Shown: one piece after another, positions 39,812 to 49,222 of the stretch
Layout of the letters: each line of letters begins with the position of its first letter
How positions within the stretch are numbered: the stretch's first letter is position 1
NCBI GenBank assembly: GCA_902364645.1
Contig: CABJEP010000001.1
Span: 116,375 to 180,374 of the forward strand
Direction: 5' to 3'
Origin: Coriobacteriaceae bacterium
GTDB taxonomy: Bacteria > Actinomycetota > Coriobacteriia > Coriobacteriales > Coriobacteriaceae
DNA length: 64,000 nt
The notes under the pieces: generated by a model
The model's database searches: none
Told to the model about the DNA's origin: nothing
Seen by the model: the letters and a program-made list of their open reading frames with translations, nothing else
Made by a program: the position numbers and the translations under genes

Positions 39812-40549
39812 ATGGAAACGGTTAGCGGCAATCTTGCCTCGGCGCTCAGGATCGAGCCGGGCATTACCGCGATTATCGGCAGTGGTGGCAAGTCGACATT
39901 GCTCAAGACGATGGGTCTCGAGCTCATGCGCGCTGGCGGCCGCGTGCTCCTCTGCACCACCACGCATATGTTTCCCGTCGCCGGCGTGCCATGGGACGGG
40001 TCGAGCCGTCGCCTGGACGCCGCGCCTTGGAAGCCGGGCGCCTTACACACCCCAGGCTGCACCTGCGAGGCCTGCGCGGGCCTTGCGCGCGGAAGCATCT
40101 GCCAGGCAGGCGTCTTGGACCCGGAGACAGGCAAGCTCTCCGCCCCCGCCGAGCCGCTCGGCGAGCTGGCACAGCGCTTTGACTATGTGTTGGCCGAGGC
40201 AGATGGCAGCAAGCGACTCCCGCTCAAGGCGCATGCCGCCTGGGAGCCGGTAATTCCCGCCGCCACGGCAAACGTTGTCTGGGTCGTCGGCGCCTCGGGG
40301 CTGGGCAAGCCCGTCGCCGAGGTTGTCCACCGCCCCGAGATCTTCTGCGAGCACTGCGGCTGCGAGCCCACCGACACTGCCACCCCAGGGCGCGTCGCCC
40401 AGGTGCTCAATGCCGAGATGCAGGCGCTGGGACTCTGCACCGCACGCGTCATGCTCAACCAAGTCGACACGCTCAGCGACCCCACGATGGCCGACCGCTT
40501 CGAGACAGATCTCGACCGCCCCATCGTCGCCACCAGCCTCCAGGGGTAG
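39812..40549 (+). CDS. yqeC: YqeC-type selenium cofactor biosynthesis protein
   Basis: A 245-aa P-loop protein (IIGSGGKSTLLKTMGLELM; later YVLAEADGSKRLPLKAHA). YqeC proteins accompany selenium-dependent molybdenum hydroxylases and are assigned to selenium cofactor formation. Two cysteine pairs (CTCEAC and CEHCGC) are notable insertions. It faces away from yqeB; the gap contains AGCGGT-TCG-ACCGCT (39751-39765) and an A/T-rich TATTAT box near 39793. It converges on the dihydropyrimidinase-like gene. Confidence 0.9.
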   Translation: METVSGNLASALRIEPGITAIIGSGGKSTLLKTMGLELMRAGGRVLLCTTTHMFPVAGVPWDGSSRRLDAAPWKPGALHTPGCTCEACAGLARGSICQAGVLDPETGKLSAPAEPLGELAQRFDYVLAEADGSKRLPLKAHAAWEPVIPAATANVVWVVGASGLGKPVAEVVHRPEIFCEHCGCEPTDTATPGRVAQVLNAEMQALGLCTARVMLNQVDTLSDPTMADRFETDLDRPIVATSLQG

Positions 40550-40580
40550 CTAATTTGGGACGGGGCTCTTTTAGCTACCC
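40544..40580. terminator. Stem-loop between convergent yqeC and hyuA-like genes
   Basis: GGGTAGCTAA (40544-40553) pairs with TTAGCTACCC (40571-40580). The yqeC stop codon lies in the left arm. There is no T-tract, so this is only a candidate bidirectional terminator. Confidence 0.5.
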
Positions 40581-40597
40581 TGGCGGCACCCTTGCTA

Positions 40598-41965
40598 CTA
40601 GCGGGGGACGTAGCGGCCGGGCTGGGCTCCGGTGGGCTCGCCGTCGCGCGCGGCCAGCACGCCGTTCACAAACACGGCTTTGGCGCGACCATGCGCCTCA
40701 AAGCCCTCGAGCGGCGTGTAGTCCACAGCCTGATGCTGCGTCGCCGCGCGAATGGTCCAGCGCGCCTTGGGATCCCACACGCACACGTCGGCATCGGCAC
40801 CCTCGGCAAGACAGCCCTTGCGCGGATACATGCCAAAGACGCGCGCCGGGTTCTCGCTCATCAAGCGGCACAGATCCTCGGGGCCCAGCTGTCCCTCAAA
40901 GCTCGTAGCGATCGCGACGGGACGATGCTCCACACCGGGTCCGCCGTTGGGAATCGCGCGGAAGTCGTCGCGCCCGCGGTCCTTTTGCCCGTGCAGGTTA
41001 AAGCTGCAGTGGTCGGTCGCGATCGTATCGATCTCGCCGGCCACAAGCGCCTCGCGCAGTGCCGCACGGTCGCCCGCATGGCGCAGCGGCGGGCTCATCA
41101 CATACTTGGCACCCGCAAAGCCGTCCTCGCCCTGCTCCAAGTAGCAAGTATCGTCGAGCATCAGATACTGAGGGCAGGTCTCGACATAGATATTCTTCTG
41201 CCCGCGCGCCTTGGCGGCACGGATGGCCTCGAGCCCCAGCTTGGTCGAAAGGTGCACCACGTTGACCGGTGCGTCGCCGGCCAGGTGCGCCAGATACAGC
41301 AGACGGCTCACGGCCTCGGCCTCGCACACATCCGGACGGCTGAGCGCATGGCCCTCGGGGCCATGAATCCCCTGCTCAAACACGCGCTTCTGCAGCTCAT
41401 TCACCAGCGTACCGTTCTCGCAATGCACGCACAGGATACCGCCAATATGCTTGAGCTCCTCCAGCACCTCGAGCGTCTCGGCATCGTCCAAGCGCAGGTG
41501 GTCGTAGGCAAAGTAGGTCTTAAACGACGATACGCCCGCCTCGCGCATGGCCGAAAGGTCGGCGCGGTTGCGCTCGTTCCACTCGGCGAGTGCCATATGA
41601 AAGGCGTAGTTTGCCGTGCAGGTGCCGTCGGCGCGGCGATGCCACTCGGCAAGGGCATCGGGCATGGTCACGCCACGATCGGCCGTCGCGTAGTCCACAA
41701 TGGTCGTCGTACCGCCGCAGGCAGCCGCGCGCGTGCCGGTCTCAAAGCTATCGGCTGTCCAATCCATGCCGGTCCAGCACTGCATGTGCGTGTGGCCGTC
41801 GATAAAGCCGGGAAACACCCAGCAGCCCGTGGCATCCTCGACGGTATCGCTCTCGGCCGGCTCGATCGCCGCGGCGATCCGCACGATCTTATCGCCATCC
41901 ATGGCAAGATCGGCGCGGCGAAGCCCCTGGGGCGTCACGAGCGCGCCGTTTTTGATGATGATCAT
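40598..41965 (-). CDS. Dihydropyrimidinase-like cyclic amidohydrolase
   Basis: A 455-aa enzyme of the dihydropyrimidinase/hydantoinase group. The first metal motif is GFIDGHTHMQ (H58, H60), the carboxylated lysine lies in SSFKTYFAYD, and an Asp ligand in IATDHCSFN. Such enzymes (HyuA/SsnA neighbours in other genomes) open cyclic ureides; in this cluster a ring-opening step in xanthine or uric acid breakdown is the likely role. It starts 9 bp after the MocA-like gene with AAGGAG upstream, so the two are one operon. Confidence 0.9.
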   Translation of the reverse strand: MIIIKNGALVTPQGLRRADLAMDGDKIVRIAAAIEPAESDTVEDATGCWVFPGFIDGHTHMQCWTGMDWTADSFETGTRAAACGGTTTIVDYATADRGVTMPDALAEWHRRADGTCTANYAFHMALAEWNERNRADLSAMREAGVSSFKTYFAYDHLRLDDAETLEVLEELKHIGGILCVHCENGTLVNELQKRVFEQGIHGPEGHALSRPDVCEAEAVSRLLYLAHLAGDAPVNVVHLSTKLGLEAIRAAKARGQKNIYVETCPQYLMLDDTCYLEQGEDGFAGAKYVMSPPLRHAGDRAALREALVAGEIDTIATDHCSFNLHGQKDRGRDDFRAIPNGGPGVEHRPVAIATSFEGQLGPEDLCRLMSENPARVFGMYPRKGCLAEGADADVCVWDPKARWTIRAATQHQAVDYTPLEGFEAHGRAKAVFVNGVLAARDGEPTGAQPGRYVPR

Positions 41966-41974
41966 AATTGCTCC

Positions 41975-42589
41975 TTATTGATTGATGCAGTTGGCCACGC
42001 GATCAAAGTACGAGCAGGCGGCGATATGCTCCGTTATGCATCGCTGTCCCTTGGCGGTATCGACGTCCCACAGCTCGTAGGCACGCGCCTCGGCCAGCAC
42101 CACGTCGGTACGGTCCTTGAGGATCGAACCGCCGCCGTCCTTGCCCTCAAGACACATAAGCGCAGCGAACAGTTCCGCCGGGAAGAGCACCGGGCTCGAA
42201 GGCTCACCGTTGCACGCAAGACGCACCGGATGCTTGCGGCCACGCTCATCAAACGCGCGAACCATGGCCTCAAAAGAATCCGAACTCACGAGCGGCTGGT
42301 CGCCCGGCAAAAAGAGACAACCTTTCCAGTTGCGGCTCGCCCCCCACGAAAGGCCCGCACGGACGCTTTCGCTGCGCAGCTCGCCATCGTGCAACACGCA
42401 CGGGCAATGCTTGTCCTTGCAAATTTGGACGACCTCGGGCCAACGCGTCGAAACCACGACGTCAAAGCCCCGGGGAACCGAATCGATGGTCCGGGCAATC
42501 AGCGGCTCGCCATAGATATCAGCAAGCATCTTGTTAGAGCCAAACCGCTTACCCTCGCCCGAAGCCATAATGACGCAACCAAGTTTCAT
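41975..42589 (-). CDS. MocA-like molybdenum cofactor nucleotidyltransferase
   Basis: Predicted 204 aa of the NTP_transf_3 family. The nucleotide-binding loop is MASGEGKRFGSNKML and a second motif is LFLPGDQPLVSSDSFE. MocA and relatives transfer CMP (or another nucleotide) to molybdopterin, giving the dinucleotide cofactor used by xanthine dehydrogenase-type enzymes. The ATG at 42589 is selected because GGGAGG precedes it by 7 bases. It begins the two-gene operon with the dihydropyrimidinase-like gene. Confidence 0.88.
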   Translation of the reverse strand: MKLGCVIMASGEGKRFGSNKMLADIYGEPLIARTIDSVPRGFDVVVSTRWPEVVQICKDKHCPCVLHDGELRSESVRAGLSWGASRNWKGCLFLPGDQPLVSSDSFEAMVRAFDERGRKHPVRLACNGEPSSPVLFPAELFAALMCLEGKDGGGSILKDRTDVVLAEARAYELWDVDTAKGQRCITEHIAACSYFDRVANCINQ

Positions 42590-42681
42590 GGCGATACCTC
42601 CCCTGAAACCATCGTACCCATAACTCGCGTCGCGGGGCATCTACATCGAAAGCGTTTATCCCGCACGCCCACGATGCAAAA

Positions 42682-42719
42682 AAAGGGGGCACCCCGCCGG
42701 TTGGCAGAGTGCCCCCTTT
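42682..42719 (-). terminator. ygeW terminator
   Basis: On the minus strand the stem AAAGGGGGCAC / GTGCCCCCTTT is followed by TTTTGC. It lies 24 bp after the ygeW stop and separates it from the MocA-like operon. Confidence 0.88.
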
Positions 42720-42742
42720 GCATGGCTTACCTCAGCCCAGCT

Positions 42743-43945
42743 TTAGGCCTGGAACCAACGGGCGGTGTTGCGCTCGTCGAGGGCCTTGAGGGTAGCGGCG
42801 GGATCGGCAACCTTCTGCAGGAACATCATGGCAGCGATGGCGTACGGCTTGTAGCTGGCCTCCTTGTACATGCCCACGCGGTGCATGTCGAAGACGTCGG
42901 CATTAACCTCGCCGTGCTCGCAGGAGACACCGGAGATGTCGGCGGGCAGCGGGTGCATGAAGATGGTGTCCTGGCCGTTGGCAGTCTTCTCCATGAGCTC
43001 GGTCGTGGAGCACCAATCCTGATGAGTGGCGTTCTGGGCGAGCAGCTCCTTCTCGAGCGCAGCGATGCCGGCGTCGTCGCCCTCGGCGTACAGGTTGGTG
43101 CGCTTCTCCATGGCGGCAAACGGAGCCCAGCTCTTGGGGATCACGATGTCGGCGCCCTCGAAAGCCTCGGCCATGGTGTTGACCTGCTTAAAGGTGGTGC
43201 CGGACTCGGCGGCATAGCCCTTGGCGCGCTCGACGACCTCGGGCATGAGGTCGTAGCCCTCGGGGTGAGCCAGGGTGACGTCCATGCCAAAGCGGGGCAG
43301 CAGGCTGATCAGCGACTGCGGGCAGGACAGCGGCTTGCCGTAAGAGGGCGAATAGGCCCAGGTGACGGCAACCTTCTTGCCCTTGAGGTTCTCGAGACCG
43401 CCAAACTCGTTGATGAGGTAGAGCATGTCGGCAGAGGACTGCGTGGGGTGGTCGGAGTCGGACTGCAGGGAGATGAGCGTGGGACGGTGGTCCAGAACGC
43501 CATCCTCGTAGGCCTGCTGGACAGACTCGGAGACCTCGGCCATGTAGGCGTCGCCCTTGCCGATGTACATGTCGTCGCGGATGCCGATGACGTCGGCCAT
43601 GAAGGAGATCATGGTAGCGGTCTCGCGGACGGTCTCGCCGTGAGCGATCTGGGACTTCTTCTCGTCCAGGTCCTGCAGCTCAAGGCCGAGCAGATTGGCT
43701 GCCTTAGAGAAGGAGAAGCGCGTGCGAGTGGAGTTGTCGCGGAACAGCGAGACGGCCAGACCCGAGTCGAAGATCTTGGACGAAACGTTGTTCTCGCGCA
43801 GCTCGCGCAGGGCGTCGGCGACGATGTAGAGCGCCTTGAGCTCATCGGTGGTCTTATCCCAGGTGTGCAGGAAGTCGCTGCCGTACATGCCCTTAAAATC
43901 GAGGCCGTTCAGCTGCTCGACGAGCTCGGTAAACTTGGCGTCCAT
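42743..43945 (-). CDS. ygeW: Knotted carbamoyltransferase YgeW
   Basis: Predicted 400 aa of the ornithine/aspartate transcarbamylase superfamily. The carbamoyl phosphate motif is FRDNSTRTRFSF, and the closing motif is FMHPLPADISGVSCEHGEV. YgeW enzymes occur in purine-degradation clusters with ygeX and ygeY and are predicted to act on a carbamoylated intermediate, perhaps yielding carbamoyl phosphate for ATP. The natural substrate is uncertain. The ATG at 43945 has AAGGA 8 bases upstream; longer frames upstream run into the intergenic region. Confidence 0.92.
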   Translation of the reverse strand: MDAKFTELVEQLNGLDFKGMYGSDFLHTWDKTTDELKALYIVADALRELRENNVSSKIFDSGLAVSLFRDNSTRTRFSFSKAANLLGLELQDLDEKKSQIAHGETVRETATMISFMADVIGIRDDMYIGKGDAYMAEVSESVQQAYEDGVLDHRPTLISLQSDSDHPTQSSADMLYLINEFGGLENLKGKKVAVTWAYSPSYGKPLSCPQSLISLLPRFGMDVTLAHPEGYDLMPEVVERAKGYAAESGTTFKQVNTMAEAFEGADIVIPKSWAPFAAMEKRTNLYAEGDDAGIAALEKELLAQNATHQDWCSTTELMEKTANGQDTIFMHPLPADISGVSCEHGEVNADVFDMHRVGMYKEASYKPYAIAAMMFLQKVADPAATLKALDERNTARWFQA

Positions 43946-44099
43946 GTAAATATCCTTTCCAAAGATGAAACGATCGCAATGAATAGATGTGCTCCAGCAT
44001 GCGCGTGTGGCTAGAACATGCAGAACACCATGACGAGGACCCGCCACCGTCGAGGAAGCATGGGAGATAACGACCGCGGGCCCCAAGTCAACAGGGGGT

Positions 44100-44124
44100 G
44101 CCGGGGACACGAGCGGCCCCCGGC
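44100..44124. other. GC-rich stem-loop in the ygeY-ygeW gap
   Basis: GCCGGGG pairs with CCCCGGC in the 201-bp gap. There is no T-tract; it may shape mRNA processing between the two genes. Confidence 0.4.
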
Positions 44125-44146
44125 TCAACAAGATCAAGGAATGGGA

Positions 44147-45532
44147 CTAGTCAATCTTGTTGTTGGTCAGACCGGCGCGGAACACGGTGGCGTCGCCATC
44201 GGCCTGGCTCGGATCGTAGAGGTTCAGGGCAGCCACATACATGGCGGCAGCGGTGACCAGGTCGTCCTTGTAGGTGACCTCGTTGGGAGCGTGAGCCTGA
44301 GACTCGGCACCCGGGCCAAAGCCGACGCAGGGGATGCCATAGCGGCCCTGGATGGAAACGCAGTTCGTGGAGAAGGTCCACTTGTCGCACAGCGGACGAC
44401 CGGTGCGCTTGTCCATGCTGGGCTCGCAGCCGATGCGCTCGTCACCGAACATGGCCTTGTGGGCGTCGACGAGGGCCTTGACGTGCGGAGCGGTCTCCTT
44501 GTTGATCCACGTGGGGAAGTAAGCCTCGGTCTCGTAGACCTCGCCGGTCCAGGACGGACGGTCGTACATGTACATGGAGACTTTCACGTCGTCGCCGTAC
44601 TTCTTGGCGGCCGGCAGGTTGCGGATCTCGTCCAGGCAGGACTCCCAGGTCTCACCGGCGGTCATACGACGGTCGATGGAGATGGCGCAGGAGTCGGCCA
44701 CGGCGCAGCGGCTGGGGCTGGTGTAGAAGATCTGGCTGACGGTGCAGGTACCGCGGCCCAGGAAGCGGGCGTCCTCGAAGTGCTCGGGGTTGTACTTGGG
44801 GTCGAGCATCTTGACGAGGCCCTTGATGTCGGTCGACTCGTCGCAGCCGTTGTTGTTGAGGGCGCGGACGTCGGCGATGATGTCGGCCATCTTGTAGATG
44901 GCGTTGTCGCCGCGGTCGGGAGCGGAGCCGTGGCAGGAGGTGCCGTGAACGTCGACGCGGATCTCCATGCGGCCGCGGTGACCGCGATAGATGCCGCCGT
45001 CGGTGGGCTCGGTGGAAATGACGAACTCGGGCTTAATGCCGTCCTTGTTGTAAATGTACTGCCAGCACATGCCGTCGCAGTCCTCTTCCTGGACGGTGCC
45101 GACGACCATGATCTTGTAGCCCTCGGGGATGAGGCCCATGTCCTTCATCATCTTGGCAGCATAGGTAGCAGAAGCCATGCCACCCTCCTGGTCGGAGCCA
45201 CCGCGGCCGTAGATGATCTCGTCGGTCTCGTAGCCCTCATAGGGATCGGCATCCCAGTTCTCGATGTTGCCGATGCCGACGGTGTCGATGTGAGAGTCGA
45301 TGGCGATGATCTTGTCGCCCTCGCCCATAAAGCCCATGACGTTGCCCAGGCCGTCGACCTTGACCTCATCATAGCCAAGGCTCTCCATCTCGGCCTTGAT
45401 GCAGGCAACAACCTCACCCTCCTCGCAGGACTCAGAGGGATGGGAGATCATAGCGCGCAGGAAGCGAGTCATATCAGCACGATGGGACTCCGCAGCAGCC
45501 TTGATAGCGTCGTAATCGAGTTCTTTAGCCAT
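44147..45532 (-). CDS. ygeY: YgeY family selenium metabolism-linked hydrolase (M20)
   Basis: A 461-aa metallohydrolase of the M20 peptidase/deacylase family. Metal-ligand regions are [24 protein letters not shown] and [11 protein letters not shown]; the dimerisation domain contains [14 protein letters not shown]. YgeY is named for its co-occurrence with selenium-dependent molybdenum hydroxylases and is thought to hydrolyse an acyl or carbamoyl amino acid-like intermediate. It lies 74 bp after dpaL on the same strand. Confidence 0.92.
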   Translation of the reverse strand: MAKELDYDAIKAAAESHRADMTRFLRAMISHPSESCEEGEVVACIKAEMESLGYDEVKVDGLGNVMGFMGEGDKIIAIDSHIDTVGIGNIENWDADPYEGYETDEIIYGRGGSDQEGGMASATYAAKMMKDMGLIPEGYKIMVVGTVQEEDCDGMCWQYIYNKDGIKPEFVISTEPTDGGIYRGHRGRMEIRVDVHGTSCHGSAPDRGDNAIYKMADIIADVRALNNNGCDESTDIKGLVKMLDPKYNPEHFEDARFLGRGTCTVSQIFYTSPSRCAVADSCAISIDRRMTAGETWESCLDEIRNLPAAKKYGDDVKVSMYMYDRPSWTGEVYETEAYFPTWINKETAPHVKALVDAHKAMFGDERIGCEPSMDKRTGRPLCDKWTFSTNCVSIQGRYGIPCVGFGPGAESQAHAPNEVTYKDDLVTAAAMYVAALNLYDPSQADGDATVFRAGLTNNKID

Positions 45533-45606
45533 TGTTCATAACCTTTCAAACGAAGGAATCTACCTGTGAGGTGGCGGAGCGATACCTATTTACTCCGCCC
45601 CAACGA

Positions 45607-46821
45607 TTAGCAAGTGGGATATTCGCCTTCCCAAACAATTCGACGATACTGGTCGGGGTCCGTATCGCCCTCGGTGGAGAAGCAGAGCACGGAGCTCGTC
45701 TTGTCCAGGCCGATGAGCTCCTTGAGCTCGGCGTACTCGGGATCGAGCATGAGGGTCTCGACCAGGCCGGTGGTCACAGCGCCGGACTCGCCGGAGATGA
45801 CGCGCGGGTCGCCCTTCTCGGGAGCGCCCAGGGTGCGCATGCCGCGAGCGGTGACCCAGTCGGGGCAGGACACGAAGGCGGTGGTGTGGTTGCGCAGGAT
45901 ATCCCAGCCCAGGATGTTGGGCTCGCCGCAGCACAGGCCGGCCATGATGGAGGGCATGTCACCGTCCACGATGCGTGGATCGCCGTCGCCGGCGGCAGCG
46001 CCCTTGTACAGGCAGGCGGCAGGTGCGCACTCAACCACGACGAAGGTGGGAGGGTTATCGGGATACAGGTTGGTAAAGTAGCCCACCACGGCGCCGGCGA
46101 GCGAACCCACGCCAGCCTGGACAAACACGTGCGTCGGGCGGTTGATGGCCATCTCGCGCAACTGCTCGGCAGCCTCGGAAGCCATGGTGCCGTAGCCCTC
46201 CATGATCCAGGACGGGATCTTCTCGTAGCCCTCCCAGGCGGTGTCCTGAACGATGACGCCGCGCTCGCAGGCGTCGGCCTCGGCGGCGGCCATGCGCACG
46301 CACTCGTCGTAGTTGACCTCTTCGATGGTCACCGTGGCGCCCTCGGCGGCGATGTTATCGAAGCGAGGCTTGGTGGAACCCTTGGGCATGTGCACGACGG
46401 CCTTCTGGCCCAGCTTGTTGGCAGCCCATGCCACGCCGCGGCCATGGTTGCCGTCGGTGGCGGTAAAGAAGGTGGCCTGGCCAAAGTCCTTGGCAAGCTG
46501 ATCGGAGGTCAGGTAGTCGAAGGTGCAGTCGGCAACGTCCTTGCCGGTCTCGTCGGCAATGTAGTTGGCCATGGCAAACGAACCGCCCAGAACCTTAAAG
46601 GCGTTGAGGCCAAAGCGATAGCTCTCGTCCTTAACGCACAGGTTGGACAGACCCAAGCGCGCAGCCTGACCGTCCAGGCGGGCAAGCGGGGTGACGGTAT
46701 ATTGAGGGAACGACTGGTGGAAGGCGCGGGCCTTCTTCACGTGGTCGAGGCTCATGATTCCCAAGTGCTTGTCATCGCTCTTGGGCATCGTGTTGCCCGC
46801 CCACTGGATCTTATCGGCCAT
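45607..46821 (-). CDS. dpaL: Diaminopropionate ammonia-lyase (YgeX)
   Basis: A 404-aa PLP enzyme converting 2,3-diaminopropionate to pyruvate and ammonia. The PLP lysine is K76 in GLNAFKVLGGSFA; FTATDGNHGRGVAWAA binds the substrate carboxylate and VQAGVGSLAGAVVGYF the cofactor phosphate. In purine-degrading anaerobes this step releases pyruvate carbon. AAGGAG precedes the ATG by 7 bases. It opens the dpaL-ygeY-ygeW run and is divergent from a PAS/HTH regulator. Confidence 0.95.
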   Translation of the reverse strand: MADKIQWAGNTMPKSDDKHLGIMSLDHVKKARAFHQSFPQYTVTPLARLDGQAARLGLSNLCVKDESYRFGLNAFKVLGGSFAMANYIADETGKDVADCTFDYLTSDQLAKDFGQATFFTATDGNHGRGVAWAANKLGQKAVVHMPKGSTKPRFDNIAAEGATVTIEEVNYDECVRMAAAEADACERGVIVQDTAWEGYEKIPSWIMEGYGTMASEAAEQLREMAINRPTHVFVQAGVGSLAGAVVGYFTNLYPDNPPTFVVVECAPAACLYKGAAAGDGDPRIVDGDMPSIMAGLCCGEPNILGWDILRNHTTAFVSCPDWVTARGMRTLGAPEKGDPRVISGESGAVTTGLVETLMLDPEYAELKELIGLDKTSSVLCFSTEGDTDPDQYRRIVWEGEYPTC

Positions 46822-46907
46822 ACGGTGAACTCCTTAAGTCCTCTCTTGCCGGCCCCCGCATACGCGTTTCAGCCCGATCCCATTCACACGGCTGAACTTT
46901 TATGTGG

Positions 46908-46960
46908 ATGCCAAACAAAAAGTTTGTTAGTAATGTTCTATCACACTTTTTGATTGGCAT
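46908..46960. promoter_or_regulatory. Candidate operator between dpaL and its divergent regulator
   Basis: ATGCCAAACAAAAAGT (46908-46923) and its near-perfect reverse complement at 46945-46960 (one mismatch in 16) face each other 37 bp centre to centre. A smaller AACAAA-AAG-TTTGTT palindrome overlaps the left arm. The A/T-rich gap also holds AACGAATTGTTTGTTG further right. Position between divergent genes suggests binding of the adjacent regulator. Confidence 0.6.
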
Positions 46961-47098
46961 ACCTAACGAATTGTTTGTTGCCGTAATCGGTACTATTTCG
47001 CCGCCGAACGGTCATGAATTGCCTAGTTGATGGATTTGTTTGCGGTCATGTGTGGTTTATGGCACAGTGAGCCCAAACTAATTTTTAGGAAGGTACCC

Positions 47099-47752
47099 AT
47101 GACCCCCGCACAGATTGAGTTTTACAAGCGCCTCGCACACGGTCTGACGCTCCAATTTGGCCCCAACTGCGAAGTCGTCGTCCACGACCTGGAGACCGAG
47201 GACGTGGACCACTCCATCGTAGTGATCGAAAACGGCCACGTCAGCGGGCGCAAACTGGGTGACGGCCCCAGCCATATCGTGTTTGAGTCCATGCACGAGG
47301 GCGCCACCGATGTACACGACCGCGAACCGTACCTCACTAAAACCACCGACGGTAAGCTGCTCAAATCGTCGACGATCTTTATCCGCAACGACGAGGGCAA
47401 GCCCGTCGGCATTCTGGGCATCAACTTTGACATTACGCTCATGAAGGCTTTTGAGCGTTCGCTCGACGCCTTTACCGGCACCGGCGGCACGGGTTACACC
47501 GAGCCCGAGCCCATTACCAAAAACATCGGCGACCTGCTCGAAGATCTGCTGCGCGAGTGCGAGCAATACGTGGGCAAGCCCGCAGCCCTTATGACCAAAG
47601 ACGAGCGCATTCGCGCCATTGGCTACCTCGACCGTCGCGGCGCCTTCCTCATTTCCAAGTCGAGCGAGCGTGCCTGCGAGTTCTTTGGCATCTCTAAGTA
47701 CAGCTTCTATAGCTACCTCAACGAGGCAAAGGCTGCCGCCGGCGATAAGTAG
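47099..47752 (+). CDS. YheO-like PAS/HTH transcriptional regulator
   Basis: Predicted 217 aa. The N-terminal half is the YheO-type PAS domain (FYKRLAHGLTLQFGPNCEVV, VHDLETEDVDHSIVVIENGH, GILGINFDITLM) and the C-terminal half a helix-turn-helix of the HTH_22 type (RRGAFLISKSSERACEFFGI, SKYSFYSYLNEAK). Such proteins sense small metabolites and often lie beside dpaL-type lyase genes. It is divergent from dpaL, so control of the purine genes is a reasonable inference. The ATG at 47099 follows AGGAAGG by 5 bases. Confidence 0.85.
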   Translation: MTPAQIEFYKRLAHGLTLQFGPNCEVVVHDLETEDVDHSIVVIENGHVSGRKLGDGPSHIVFESMHEGATDVHDREPYLTKTTDGKLLKSSTIFIRNDEGKPVGILGINFDITLMKAFERSLDAFTGTGGTGYTEPEPITKNIGDLLEDLLRECEQYVGKPAALMTKDERIRAIGYLDRRGAFLISKSSERACEFFGISKYSFYSYLNEAKAAAGDK

Positions 47753-47875
47753 GCACTCGCCTGGATTGCCCCTCCCCTTTTGGGCGCGAGTTCTGGAAAG
47801 CACGAATCCAAGACCGAGCCGCTTGGAAAGTTCCATATAATCGATGTCATTAGTATTTCGAAAGGGTGGAACAGA

Positions 47876-48850
47876 ATGGCGTTGAGCAAGGCATCATGCA
47901 CCGGTCGCGGATTGATTCCGGCAATTGGTGGACATGTGCACCGCATGTTCGATGAGGGTGAAGACGACCTGTTTTCGCTGAGCCTTGACGACGTGATGGA
48001 TGATCGCCCGTGGACCGCCGACGAACTCATGGGCGGCGGGGCTCGCCCGTCAAGCCCCAATCCCGCACTTGCGCCTAAGCCCGCATCCGCGCCGACTCCT
48101 GCGCAGTCGCCTGTTTCGACGCCCGAGGTTAAGGCCGCACCCACTTCGGCGCCCACGCCCGCTCCCCGCCCCGCAAGCGACCCGTCCGAGACGGCGGCAT
48201 TTCTCGCCGCAGCGACGCAGGGCAAATCGGCCGACAGCACCGTTATGTACAACGCCCAGCAGTTGCCCGTTCCTGCGGCACGCAAGCCTCCGGTCACAAG
48301 GCTCGATGAGCCCGTTGCCCGTCAGGTTGCCTACGATTCCTGGGCTGCAACCGATCTTGATGAGACCTCTACCGGCATGCCGGCGCTCGACGTTCCAGTT
48401 AACCCGCTTTTTGCCGTCAACACGAGCGCCGCGGACTATGAGGGCGGTGCGGCATATTCCGATTATTCCGATGACTATGCTGGCACCGGTCGCATCGAGA
48501 CCGAGGATTATGGCACCGCATCGAGCGATTATCTCAACGATCCGTACACTGCCACACCTGCACCAGAATATGACCCGGAGGCCGCGTCCGCACCGGCGTA
48601 TACCAAAAGCACGGGCGAAGAGCGCTTCGCCGATTATTACGCCGAGGAAAAGGCGCTGCGTTTCTCGGAATTTCCGCTGGCAGTCAAGGTTGCCTTTATC
48701 GCCATTATCATCGCCCTGCTCGGCGTCATTGCGTTTGAGGGATTCCAGCTGTTCCGCGGCCCCACCCAAGCGGAGTCGGAGACCCAGCAAAAAGAGGACG
48801 ATAACGAGTATCTGGACATCAACACCCTCAAGGGCGACCCCAACAGCTAG
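47876..48850 (+). CDS. Low-complexity protein with C-terminal membrane anchor, unknown function
   Basis: Predicted 324 aa. The N-terminal 45 residues are compact (GRGLIPAIGGHVHRMFDEGE, DDLFSLSLDDVMDDRPWTAD), then comes a Pro/Ala/Ser-rich and Tyr/Asp-rich linker, a transmembrane helix at about residues 270-292 (VAFIAIIIALLGVIAFEGFQLF) and a short acidic end. I do not recognise the family. It resembles actinobacterial envelope-associated proteins with long disordered cytoplasmic parts. The ATG at 47876 is selected with GGGTGGA upstream. Confidence 0.72.
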   Translation: MALSKASCTGRGLIPAIGGHVHRMFDEGEDDLFSLSLDDVMDDRPWTADELMGGGARPSSPNPALAPKPASAPTPAQSPVSTPEVKAAPTSAPTPAPRPASDPSETAAFLAAATQGKSADSTVMYNAQQLPVPAARKPPVTRLDEPVARQVAYDSWAATDLDETSTGMPALDVPVNPLFAVNTSAADYEGGAAYSDYSDDYAGTGRIETEDYGTASSDYLNDPYTATPAPEYDPEAASAPAYTKSTGEERFADYYAEEKALRFSEFPLAVKVAFIAIIIALLGVIAFEGFQLFRGPTQAESETQQKEDDNEYLDINTLKGDPNS

Positions 48851-48894
48851 GTTTGAACATAGGCTATGCCGCACCCCTGTTTACGTGCAGTTTT

Positions 48895-49004
48895 ACACTT
48901 TTCCGTGATTTCCACGCGCCCATTTCGACACTTTTCCGTAATTTGGGCGGCTCGAATTTGACACTTTTCCGTACTTTCATACGGCTGATTTCGACACTTT
49001 TCCG
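48895..49004. repeat. Four-copy 33-bp tandem repeat (ACACTTTTCCG)
   Basis: ACACTTTTCCG begins at 48895, 48928, 48961 and 48994, exactly 33 bp apart, with a looser TTTCG preceding copies 2 and 4. Spacers between the cores are not conserved. The array lies in a 372-bp gap with no gene. Exact phasing suggests an iteron-like binding array or a remnant of one. It is the left edge of the accessory region. Confidence 0.88.
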
Positions 49005-49029
49005 GATGTTGGCCGAATAATTGCCGCGT

Positions 49030-49073
49030 AATCAAGCGCCGTCTGCACATCATTTCGCAGGCGGCGCTTGATT
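49030..49073. terminator. Strong stem-loop after the 33-bp repeats
   Basis: A 17-bp inverted repeat with one mismatch (49030-49046 and 49057-49073; AATCAAGCGCCG arms). The flanking T/A runs are short. It may terminate transcription from either side. Confidence 0.55.
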
Positions 49074-49222
49074 TCTGTCCGCGTGCGTTGATAGACTCCA
49101 TCTTGCCCGCAAGGAGCGGGCGCGTTTTATCCAGAGTCGGGGTAGAGAGTTGGCTCCACGATCCCGACGCCAACCGGCCAAAAGGCACGGTGGCCCTGCC
49201 AACATCGATGAAAGGAGTCCAT

